Shown piece by piece: positions 41,201 through 48,055 of a stretch of DNA of 64,000 bases. The position numbers and the translations under genes are program-made. The notes under the pieces are model-generated. The model made no database searches and had not been told where the DNA came from. It saw nothing but the letters and a program-made list of their open reading frames with translations. Position 1 is the first letter of the stretch; every line of letters starts with the position of its first letter. The DNA is from a virus, in IMG/VR virus record IMGVR_UViG_3300046820_002137, positions 1 to 64,000 of that record; one strand, given 5' to 3'.

Positions 41201-41503
41201 TGGGATGTTTCTAATGTAATTTCAGTATCTAACATGTTATATAGTGCAACTTCATTTAATCAAAATTTAGGTAGTTGGGATATTTCTAATGTATCTGGTT
41301 TTAGTGACTTTATGGCCTACTGTGGAATATCAACTGCGAATTATGATAATACTTTGGTAGGATGGGCTAATTTAACATTACAAACTGGAAGGTATTTTGG
41401 AGCGTATGGTTTAACATATACATCCGCAGGTGCGGGCGGAACGGCTAGAAGTTCCATAATCTCAAATTATTCTTGGAGCTTTGTGGGAGACTCTGGTGTA
41501 TAA
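35276..41503 (+). CDS. Giant modular tail fibre/adhesin (2075 residues)
   Basis: In order, from the N-terminus: a domain like the 72-residue protein at 31897; a Thr-rich linker of over 300 residues (T-x-T-x-T, bases 35510-36485); a Cys domain with VCYCYT; a beta-propeller (36790-37513); a small domain; Thr linker; a Cys domain; a second propeller (38442-39127); linker; a third propeller (39247-39965); a Cys domain; linker; a second VCYCYT domain; linker; a PKD-like segment (TIYWGDGSVSAN); and C-terminal BspA/DUF285-type repeats (WNVSGVTNLGNMF, WDVSNVISVSNML, WDISNVSGF). Such modules bind proteins or glycans. A long, flexible, multi-headed receptor-binding fibre is inferred. A terminator follows directly. 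Confidence 0.85.
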   Translation: MTSVSINQITGCTPPYDIYVCDVYGNQCVWVLYVDTFVPPPITIILPSQFDDAPAAGVKIVSILTGCEDFEICTCIPEPTPTPVPTLTQTITSTITPTVTQTSTITSTQTKTQTQTPTQTSTITPTNTQTQTITPTKTQTQTQTITPTVTKTVTQTKTQTQTITQTPTITKTQTQTVTQTPTVTKTVTQTKTQTQTVTQTQTITQTQTITQTITPTITLTQTITVTPTITKTQTPTVTQTITQTITITPTITKTKTPTKTQTQTITITKTKTSTITPTPDVSPTVTPTITPTITKTSTITPTITKTSTITVTPTITPTITPTVTPTITKTQTQTVTITPTTTPTITKTITQTVTKTQTSTVTQTVTSTITPTITPTITKTQTQTITPTKTITPTKTKTQTVTSTPDVCYCYTVLKKNPSAGCSLYWTDCSGVLQLSGTTSLPDVEFYLCVRNKDIGLNGLCPIDSVELTEGNVCFSYNDCQPITPTPTKTSTLTPTVTPSQTSPPGISECSVILNSTNPVSAYTYDVGSSTLIPINIPSILSSQDISHIWLGSSGYLWMYSNGGQIIRQWAISSLDPFVISPTFTDISYPPGFPGLGNGLGCIDSTTLISSTASNPSSIIEIDISTTPFTYTTLVTLPSGYVISGDILLSTTGQLIFTVRRPIPLPAQSFIYQYDYPSMSNELIIDITSTISSPLGIFQDSGNFYIASSNGTIYEVSTSSPYTTTQVDSVSSTLNGASQSPQCITTSFQPIPPSFFVVSVASGLDTTESCENWVNPINRFNVYSSPYGSGSITANTSYFYSDSSLTTPLPFGSRVSDGIKSYEIGSLGLVISDSTCVTPTPTMTNTITPTQTMTITSTNTITPTQTTTPTVTNTITSTQTTTPTVTNTITPTQTITKTVTNTITPTPTMTLTVTNTVTNTTTITPTFYPPEKAFFSGCCKEYGNILIYDIPFSVFSGLVDNTVYYINNTFFNGCATYKTNLSSSIFEYQYSITDSFSSQTDCNSCSVNSSVFCPSPTPTPTKTSTVTPTPTKTSTVTPTLTKTSTVTPTPAYCLETCDIIYTNSVNVTYLYRPATDTSFLLLPNPGFLVSGLAHSANKLWMNTSNSALIREWDITLCRFSYTPSATINTPWNVGGGLFAINDSTLIVSRTYTNQTGDVIYELDVSVAPPLSTLKFSLGFERKLQDMVLTTTNKLITITFNINTLVCFLNQFNYSTNVNELQITLPWVAAGLFQYNNELYLVTQSGGNYYKIDLTFPFNLTFVQNLAFSTNDLSQIYGCITLQFEIPTPTPTLTQTPTITPTITTTITTTLTPTPTLTQTQLPVISECSVLLNSSSPASAYTYNLGSSVVVPLNLPDIISSQDISHFWSGSTGYIWLYNNVLDVIRQWEITSLNPFLVNPSYTDISYDAGISALGNGLGCINSTTLISSIASNPSQIITIDISTSPFTYTTIYELPSNYVIAGDLLLTTNNKLIFTARLVSVPSQSFVYQYDFPSMTNEVEVNITSTITSPLGLFQDSGNLYVVSSSGQMYQINNNYPYNLTLIDSVSTNLNGASQSPQCITTGLTYYEPLQLTFENCCDGTILYVYNIPFSTASTISIGQTYYIETDNYSGCYFNVVEQTPNYISQFVDISTLFLNCIDCTNLYNCPGVTPTPTTTVTSTNTPTMSITPTITLSPTITKTVTVTNTPNVCYCYTLLKENPSISCDLYWTDCDGVLKVSGTTSLPDGNFYLCVQNKVIGTSGSCFANAVEFTEGGICFSDIDCLPPTPSPTTTPTITPTVTRTPTMSITPTITLSPTITQTNTQTITITPSPSSYPILAFVSVWSGSSVTLPYNGIGTYTGTIYWGDGSVSANTFANRTHTYSGSGTWTIVIDGTITGWSSGNAPTQSNKLLEIKQWGKVKNVFGQSASFSGCSNLVLTGVTDTYDFNGVTNTVNMFPGCTSITTINNISSWNVSGVTNLGNMFNGCINFNDDITTWDVSNVISVSNMLYSATSFNQNLGSWDISNVSGFSDFMAYCGISTANYDNTLVGWANLTLQTGRYFGAYGLTYTSAGAGGTARSSIISNYSWSFVGDSGV
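35510..36485 (+). repeat. Low-complexity Thr-coding repeat (G-poor, A/C-rich)
   Basis: Nearly 1 kb consists of imperfect 6- and 12-base units such as ACTCAAACT, ACAATAACA and CCAACTATAACT, encoding T-Q-T, T-I-T, T-P-T and T-K-T. The + strand is almost free of G. Related shorter tracts occur at about 37785-38055, 38320-38425, 39130-39235, 40225-40335 and 40570-40700. These are flexible linkers and likely sites of length change. Confidence 0.9.
36489..36720 (+). repeat. VCYCYT domain, copy 1 (copy 2 at 40337-40562)
   Basis: Both copies encode about 75 residues with VCYCYT, YWTDC, SGTTSLPD and FYLCV in the same order. DNA similarity is visible by eye, so this is a recent intragenic duplication inside the giant fibre gene. 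Confidence 0.85.
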
Positions 41504-41508
41504 TAAAA

Positions 41509-41532
41509 AATCCCGTAAATATTTACGGGATT
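41509..41532. terminator. Bidirectional terminator between convergent genes
   Basis: AATCCCGTAAAT with ATTTACGGGATT forms a perfect 24-base palindrome. On the - strand it is followed by six T, and on the + strand by an AT-rich tail. It separates the fibre gene (stop 41503) and the RuvC-like gene (stop 41554). Confidence 0.85.
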
Positions 41533-41553
41533 AATCTATTTAAAAAATTTTAA

Positions 41554-42144
41554 TTATTTTTTATTAAGATAACTCAATACAACAGTATATGAGTCGGACA
41601 TATCAAAATTTTCTTTTTTGAGTGTGTTGTTTTTTGTATACATCCACTGAATTTGTGGTTCTCTTTTAGCCACTAAATCCCAAATTATTTGTTTTTTATC
41701 ACAATCTTTAGGATGTCCTCCAAATAAAACAAACTTACCTTTATCATTCTTTTGTACTAACTCAGGAAATGCGGTTTTTCTTGACTCATATGTTGAAATA
41801 TATTCAGGTACAATTCCAAGAACATCATAAACTTCTTTACTTATTAAAGTATTATATCTTAATAAAGTACCAATTGTGTACGCGTTATTTGAATTTAATA
41901 GTGGTTCTTCGATAACACACTTAACAATACCTAAACCCTTATACTCTTCTAATTTTTTTCTAAAAGAAGTTGATTTAAGAAGTAATTCTTCCATCTTGTT
42001 TTCTGAAGTTGGTTTAGGTCTAGGAGATATATGAGTTAACTCTAAAAGTTGTTTAGTGTTCATGTCAAATAGAGCCCAACCAATGGTTTTGGTGGATATA
42101 TCAAGTCCTAAAATTTTAGGACTTTCTTTTAAAGATTTCTTCAT
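41554..42144 (-). CDS. RuvC-like (RNase H fold) resolvase
   Basis: 196 residues from ATG 42144 (MKKSLKESPKILGLD), just after the stop of the tail gene. Acidic residues are placed as in RuvC: D in ILGLDISTKTIGWALFD, E in KCVIEEPLL, and D in a late helix (ENFDMSDSYTVVLSYL). These enzymes cut Holliday junctions or branched DNA before packaging. It lies at the end of the tail operon rather than with other DNA-processing genes, which is unusual. It may process DNA late in infection. Confidence 0.82.
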   Translation of the reverse strand: MKKSLKESPKILGLDISTKTIGWALFDMNTKQLLELTHISPRPKPTSENKMEELLLKSTSFRKKLEEYKGLGIVKCVIEEPLLNSNNAYTIGTLLRYNTLISKEVYDVLGIVPEYISTYESRKTAFPELVQKNDKGKFVLFGGHPKDCDKKQIIWDLVAKREPQIQWMYTKNNTLKKENFDMSDSYTVVLSYLNKK

Positions 42145-42148
42145 AAAA

Positions 42149-44542
42149 TTAAAAATCAAACTTTATCAAAAACTGTTGTATGCCTGTTCTTAGAACGGGA
42201 GACTGCATTTTTGATATAATCATAAGATTTTTGTCGTCATCGTAAAGACCAATGTCTGTTATATAAGAAGAAGTACCAGGGGTCCAAGTAGGATTTGTTG
42301 TATTTTGGAAATCAGCATTACCCAAATTAACTTTATATCTCATCTCATATATTGTCGCTTGAATGTCAGTTTCAATAGAACCATAAAAATAATATTCATC
42401 TCCAAAATTCAAAGTAATCCCTTGTTGACCTATTGTTGTTAATGAAATTAAGTCAGCCAAGTTAAATGGGGAGGCATTACTATAATCATCACTAGTTATT
42501 ACAAAAGTTGTCGATGAAAAAGCTCCAGGAGGAATAAACCCATTAATTAAATAATCTTGTAAATCCAATGTTTTATTAATAACCCTCCAATCAGATGGGT
42601 CGGGCCTTTGGTCCCCCTCAACTATTTGAGCTAAAACATAAAATTGGTCAGCAATAAAACCTTGTACATTTGAGGGTGAGGCGTCAGGAACATTCATACA
42701 GGCGAACTCATTACCAAAATTAATCGCAACATCTTTTGCAACAGAATCACAACTAGGGTTTGGACCTTGTATTTTTGAATAGTAATTACAGTGTAAAAAA
42801 TTAGTAAATGTTGTTGAATTATACATCAAATATGTTATGTACATATACTGAGTATTCCCAGTTAACAATCCATCATAAGGTGTGGTTCCGCTTCCTCCAC
42901 AAACATTAGGAACAACTAAGCTTAATCTAGGTGCTGGCAAAGTCCAATTTCGATTAGACTTATATGACATCGCAGCAATTATTTCCTCATCATCAATAAT
43001 AATAATATGGTCATCAGGAAATACTTTACCAATTCTGCTAGGATAACCATCTTCATTAGCATTACCATCCCAAAGGTGAAAATATCTATGACCAGGTCTG
43101 TTCATATCTTGGTTAAAATTTGATGTTAAATAATGAGCTTGGAATAAATTTAAAGTCGCAAACCCTGGAGGGTCTACCCAAAATGTTTGTCCGCTACAAC
43201 ATGTCGGTGATTTATGCCACATTAACCAAGGTATGTGTAATCTAAAATTACGCCCCTCTCCTGTTGTATCAGCAGGTAGTGATGGGTCATGAGCCTGCAT
43301 TGCAAACTTTTCCCCATAAAAATAATCTATAGTTTGATTTGTATAATGTATTATCGCAATTGCCTTTTGTTCTTCAGGTCTAACAGTTATTCTATCACCT
43401 AATGAGTTATTATAAAAAACAGAACTACTATCTGTTTGTCCAGAACTTGATGAATATCCATAGTATTCTTTACTACCAAGATATTCAACTGAACCAAATC
43501 CTGCGTAATCTACGTATGTTGATGACATTAACCCTGCCGGATTTTCAGACCAAGGAATATTCATATTCCAAATTTTTGTATCAAATTGGTCAGTATCACA
43601 AACAGATTCAAAATTAATAACATCATCTCTCCAATGTTCTCTTGGGGTAAGACTATCGTAAAGTTCAGTCATACCAGATGGGTAAAATAAAATTCTTCCG
43701 AAACAACCGCTCGCAAAGTAACTAAAGTTCGGTGTAGGTCTATCCAATTCAATTATATTATTACAAAATGAAACTACTTTATACGTTAGTATCGGATAAC
43801 AATTTGTAAATGACATTAAACATGGTGTAGGTTCAGGTGGGGTGCAAATGAATCTAGTAGGTTCAGGTGGACAATTAGTACCTGATGGGGTTGGTGTTGG
43901 TAATGGGGTTTCACAAGGATATTCAGGTTGTTGTGGGGGTGTTGATGACGGAGTTGGTGTTGGAGTAGGTGAAGTTGGGATTACACAACTACAATTATTA
44001 GCCCCAACTCCATTGTAATATATTGTTATAATATCTCCTGATTGAGGTAGTCTTAATATATTACTGTTACATGCTGAAAAAGACACCTCTATTGTATTAC
44101 TACCATTTAAAGTAGTCATATCAACAATATAGTTTGAATTTAAAGCTATATTACCTGTAGTAATAGCACTCCAATCTAAAGTACTAGCGGTTAAATCAGC
44201 ACTAAAAAATCCTCTCATAGCGGCGGTATTAAACACATCGTATATTTGAGAATCTGCATTTGGTACTCCATATGTGTTACCTTGCAAACCTTTAACGTAA
44301 TACGGATATTTGATATATTGTTTATTAGGTTCACATCCAAAACTATTATTATGAGAGTTGAATCCAGGTGTTAATATCATAGTGTCAAACTGATTGTAGG
44401 TTGAAGGTAAATTATAAGTAACCTCACAATCTCCAATTTGAAAATAAGATATATTAAAGTTACCTTGTGATAGTTTTTTTCTACCTGCGTCAGTTAACCT
44501 TGAATTTATTAGACCTGATGTATTTTTAAGTATGTAACTCAT
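42149..44542 (-). CDS. Tail/baseplate structural protein with Pro-Thr insert
   Basis: 797 residues. The N-terminus has LINSRLTDAGRKKLSQGNFN followed by ISYFQIGD, a start shared with tail-collar or baseplate-attached proteins of large phages. An insert near residues 190-230 is PTPTP-rich (TSPTPTPTPSSTPP). The C-terminus ends YITDIGLYDDDKNLMIISKM and QQFLIKFDF, a typical virion-assembly end. The middle region (HIPWLMWHKSPTCC, HRYFHLWDGN) is unrecognised. A late-type box lies 5 nt upstream of the ATG. Confidence 0.75.
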   Translation of the reverse strand: MSYILKNTSGLINSRLTDAGRKKLSQGNFNISYFQIGDCEVTYNLPSTYNQFDTMILTPGFNSHNNSFGCEPNKQYIKYPYYVKGLQGNTYGVPNADSQIYDVFNTAAMRGFFSADLTASTLDWSAITTGNIALNSNYIVDMTTLNGSNTIEVSFSACNSNILRLPQSGDIITIYYNGVGANNCSCVIPTSPTPTPTPSSTPPQQPEYPCETPLPTPTPSGTNCPPEPTRFICTPPEPTPCLMSFTNCYPILTYKVVSFCNNIIELDRPTPNFSYFASGCFGRILFYPSGMTELYDSLTPREHWRDDVINFESVCDTDQFDTKIWNMNIPWSENPAGLMSSTYVDYAGFGSVEYLGSKEYYGYSSSSGQTDSSSVFYNNSLGDRITVRPEEQKAIAIIHYTNQTIDYFYGEKFAMQAHDPSLPADTTGEGRNFRLHIPWLMWHKSPTCCSGQTFWVDPPGFATLNLFQAHYLTSNFNQDMNRPGHRYFHLWDGNANEDGYPSRIGKVFPDDHIIIIDDEEIIAAMSYKSNRNWTLPAPRLSLVVPNVCGGSGTTPYDGLLTGNTQYMYITYLMYNSTTFTNFLHCNYYSKIQGPNPSCDSVAKDVAINFGNEFACMNVPDASPSNVQGFIADQFYVLAQIVEGDQRPDPSDWRVINKTLDLQDYLINGFIPPGAFSSTTFVITSDDYSNASPFNLADLISLTTIGQQGITLNFGDEYYFYGSIETDIQATIYEMRYKVNLGNADFQNTTNPTWTPGTSSYITDIGLYDDDKNLMIISKMQSPVLRTGIQQFLIKFDF

Positions 44543-44547
44543 TTGTT

Positions 44548-44555
44548 ATAAATAT
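44548..44555 (-). promoter_or_regulatory. Candidate late promoter box ATATTTAT
   Basis: The sense strand reads GTATATTTATAACAA, ending 5 nt before the ATG at 44542. If it is a -10 element the transcript would be leaderless. Confidence 0.45.
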
Positions 44556-44569
44556 ACTTTTTAAAGTTT

Positions 44570-47500
44570 TTAAGTAATTACTACTTGACAATAATTACAT
44601 CCACTAATTACCGCGTTCGCCAGTGTGTAATTTTCAACCGCCTTAGAACTGTAGCAATAGTTAGAGATATTTTTAACTATCGTGGTAGTAGTTTCTACAT
44701 TAATAGAATCACCTGAAATCATGTAGACAGTGTTCCAATTCTCAGTAGAAGCCGTAATGTATTTAGAATTACTTTGGCAGCCTGCGGCAAAATTAGTTCC
44801 AGTAGATGTACTTGAACCGCTTGAACTTATCGCTTGTGGAACGTTGTTCAATTTTAATATGGAGTTAGTTGTAAGTGTGGATGCGGTTTGAGATGGCGAT
44901 GTATCAAACGTATTGGTATGTAAAACATCAAATATAATAGTCGTACCTGTTGGTAAGGACGGTGTGACGTTTACTATTGTATTATATTGTTTTGTAAGTG
45001 TGGTTGTGGTATTCGAAACTATAGATTGACTAGTTGTTAAATATAAATTGTATACGGTTATGTTTTGAGCAGAGGTTAATGTAATTTTTTGTGTAGTTGT
45101 TGCACCACTTAAGTCTTTACCTATCACAATATAATCACCACCTTTTAGTCCGTTAAAAATTGGGTAACTCTTATAAGTTGTTCCATTGTCTATTGAATAC
45201 TGATATGGGGGAGTTCCTCCTGTTACATTAAACACGATGGAACCATTAGATTCTTGTGTTGGGTTATTTTGAGATATTTTCATTCCTAATGTTGGATTAT
45301 ATGTACATAATCCTTGTGAAATTGTAAGGTCATACGATGACCCTGATATTGTATAAATACCAAATGGACTAACCGGATTGTGAGTCGCCTCAGATAAGAA
45401 CCCTGTCGAACCCGTTACCCCACTAGTCTCCCATTTTGTGGTATCGGTGTTAAAATATAATACCCAATCATCCCCTGTCTCACCACATGGTAATTGACCA
45501 GTCCAACTTGCTTGACCATTTATTTCACCATTATAAGTTAATTCAAAAATGTCCTCTCCACATTCAGACGGATTATCGAATGATGCACAAACATCACCAC
45601 TATAACATAAACCTTCGAAAACTCTAGCCGTTATTGTTGAATAGGTTGACCCTATAACCCCCCAACCCGTTACTGGTGGCGACTTAGGACTATAGTTTAA
45701 TATTTTATATGATTCCCCATAAAATCCTTGGATAAACCAATAAGGTTGTTTACTATCATTAACCCAATAAATTGAATAATCGCCACTGTTATCAACCCAA
45801 CTTGGTTTACCATTAATTAATCTTTGGTTATCATTAAATTGATATTGATTTGGTGTTCCATCAATTGTTATTGTAACACATAATTTTGGTTCGGGTGATA
45901 ATGATGTTGGCGAAATGGATAAAGTTGATGTGAAATTTTGAGGTCCTGAAACAACACAGACTGTAACTGCCGTAAAATCATAGTAATAGTCAGTAGTTGT
46001 TGCGGTGTATTCTCCAGGTAATAATTGGTATAAATTTGGTCCACTTTGCCCATTACTCCATGTTGTAAGATATGGTGGGGTTCCTCCAGTTATTGTTAAT
46101 GTTGCAGTTCCATCACCAACTACAGATTGTGAAGAAGTTGTAGAACATATCACCCCCATGGGATATAAAACAATCGGAGCACATTCATTACCTAATAAGT
46201 AATAAGTACCACATTGATTAGTTCCACTTACAGATGGATATAATGTTGTAGGGTCAGGGTCAGGTGGGTCACAACCTTGTAAAACGCTAGTAACTGTAGT
46301 TGCCGTACACGCGGAACAATTAATAAAATAATTAGACTGAAATAGATTAACACTAGCATCATAAATGATTGATGATGGAGGTATAGCGGTTCCATATACC
46401 TCGCAGCACCCTGTAAAATGACGCATTTCTAAATAATACGACTCACCAGGTATTGGTATTTTATTTTGTAAGGATTGAGCTACAGGTTGAACTCCAGAAC
46501 TTAATGTAAAATTATTTGTTGGGAAATTTTGTACCCCGAAAAATGAACTTGGGTTTCCCGAATCATCATCACAAATTTTAAAATAAACAGGAGGGTTTGA
46601 ACCATAGGAAGTACTAAACCAATCACTAGCACTTATACAAGTAGTTGGAGTTGAGTCCTGCCATTCATAAACAGTACCAACCGGATAAGTTGAATTTATA
46701 TTTAATATACTTAATAAGGTATTAGTTGACACTTCCCTACATTCCCACCAAAATTCAATATCATTCCAAAATATAATACCGTTTATATTATTATTACCGT
46801 TTTTTAATGTAAATTCAAAGGCATTTCTACCTCCAATTATACCCGCATCTGAAGCGTTAACAATTCCACATTGTGAATACACAACTAATAATGTATTAGA
46901 CGCAGGTGGTGTTGGTCCACCTCCAGTTGGAGTTGGGGTCTGTGGTGGTGTTGGTGTTATTGGAGGTGTTGACCCTCCTCCTCCCCCTGTTGGTGGTGTT
47001 ATTGTTGGAGTTGGTGTTGGGGTACCACCTGGTGGTACCGCCCCCATTGAATTTAATAGGGGTTCTCTAGCTCCTCCAGGTGCGAAAAGAGCTAAAGACC
47101 TTGATACTTGCCCCGGTGAAAACATAAACATACAAGCACTACGTGTATAGTCCATGTAATTCATCGTCATTTCAATTGGATTACCAGGGCAACTAGAATA
47201 GTGAGGATAAGCTGGGCATCCTGAGTTTGGTCCATCGTGTTCTGGTGTATCACTAACCCCATCACTAGCTCCACACCCACTACCTCCCCATATATGTTTT
47301 AAATTTAACCAGTGTCCTATTTCATGTACAGCAATCCTACCAATGCCGTATATAGAGTTAGACGGGTTTGGATTCGATATACTACCAACTGAAAAATATG
47401 ATATAACTATACCGTCACGTTCAGGTGACCCTCCCGGATAAGGGGCGTAACCACCTAAACCAGGTTCTAAAGCACACACCCAAATATTTAAATAACTGTC

Positions 47501-47965
47501 TCTATCCCAAGCATCAAATCCACCATCTGAAAAAAATCTAGGGTCATTTGGACCGTCAAAATAATCCAAATTAGTAGTTCTTCTCTGTATACCAGTTGTA
47601 GGGTCACCATTTGGGGCTCTTGACGCAATAGTAAATTGTATACCCATGTTACCCGCCGGTTGGAATATTGGTGGTACGTCAACTATATCAGGGTTTGTTG
47701 CACTAAAATCTAAATTTAATTGGTCTATTTGTGCTTGTAATAAATCATAGGAAACATTTTGTTCCGTTGTTTTATATATAACATGGAAAACTACAGGTAT
47801 TGTAATTATCTGAGTTGAAGTGTAGGAAGGATTAATTGCTAAAAATGCCGTTGTGAAATTTTCAACCGCTGTTTTTCCAGACGCGTAACTAGGGTCAACT
47901 AAGTTTAAATAATCCTCTTGAGCGTCTAATCCACAAGGTAAAGATATTTCAGTAAAACTACTCAT
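44570..47965 (-). CDS. M43-type metalloprotease fused to SprB-like adhesin repeats
   Basis: 1131 residues. Residues 50-300 are a pappalysin/cytophagalysin-type zinc metalloprotease: HEIGHWLNLKH gives H214, E215, H218 and H224, and the Met-turn is in MNYMDYTRSACMFMFSPGQ (M271). Pro/Gly/Thr linkers follow (near residue 315-355), then Cys domains. SprB-type repeats come next, with GGTPPYLTTWSNGQSG and GGTPPYQYSIDNGTT. The C-terminal part is Ser/Thr-rich. M43 enzymes are normally secreted by Bacteroidota; here there is no signal peptide and the gene sits in a tail operon. A virion-borne protease that clears or anchors to host surface proteins is inferred. Confidence 0.88.
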   Translation of the reverse strand: MSSFTEISLPCGLDAQEDYLNLVDPSYASGKTAVENFTTAFLAINPSYTSTQIITIPVVFHVIYKTTEQNVSYDLLQAQIDQLNLDFSATNPDIVDVPPIFQPAGNMGIQFTIASRAPNGDPTTGIQRRTTNLDYFDGPNDPRFFSDGGFDAWDRDSYLNIWVCALEPGLGGYAPYPGGSPERDGIVISYFSVGSISNPNPSNSIYGIGRIAVHEIGHWLNLKHIWGGSGCGASDGVSDTPEHDGPNSGCPAYPHYSSCPGNPIEMTMNYMDYTRSACMFMFSPGQVSRSLALFAPGGAREPLLNSMGAVPPGGTPTPTPTITPPTGGGGGSTPPITPTPPQTPTPTGGGPTPPASNTLLVVYSQCGIVNASDAGIIGGRNAFEFTLKNGNNNINGIIFWNDIEFWWECREVSTNTLLSILNINSTYPVGTVYEWQDSTPTTCISASDWFSTSYGSNPPVYFKICDDDSGNPSSFFGVQNFPTNNFTLSSGVQPVAQSLQNKIPIPGESYYLEMRHFTGCCEVYGTAIPPSSIIYDASVNLFQSNYFINCSACTATTVTSVLQGCDPPDPDPTTLYPSVSGTNQCGTYYLLGNECAPIVLYPMGVICSTTSSQSVVGDGTATLTITGGTPPYLTTWSNGQSGPNLYQLLPGEYTATTTDYYYDFTAVTVCVVSGPQNFTSTLSISPTSLSPEPKLCVTITIDGTPNQYQFNDNQRLINGKPSWVDNSGDYSIYWVNDSKQPYWFIQGFYGESYKILNYSPKSPPVTGWGVIGSTYSTITARVFEGLCYSGDVCASFDNPSECGEDIFELTYNGEINGQASWTGQLPCGETGDDWVLYFNTDTTKWETSGVTGSTGFLSEATHNPVSPFGIYTISGSSYDLTISQGLCTYNPTLGMKISQNNPTQESNGSIVFNVTGGTPPYQYSIDNGTTYKSYPIFNGLKGGDYIVIGKDLSGATTTQKITLTSAQNITVYNLYLTTSQSIVSNTTTTLTKQYNTIVNVTPSLPTGTTIIFDVLHTNTFDTSPSQTASTLTTNSILKLNNVPQAISSSGSSTSTGTNFAAGCQSNSKYITASTENWNTVYMISGDSINVETTTTIVKNISNYCYSSKAVENYTLANAVISGCNYCQVVIT

Positions 47966-48055
47966 TTAAATAAAATTACAATTTTCCATTTTTATAAAAC
48001 TTGAACTATAATTAATAATTATCAAAATATTCAAAACAACTACAAAAAAACTATT

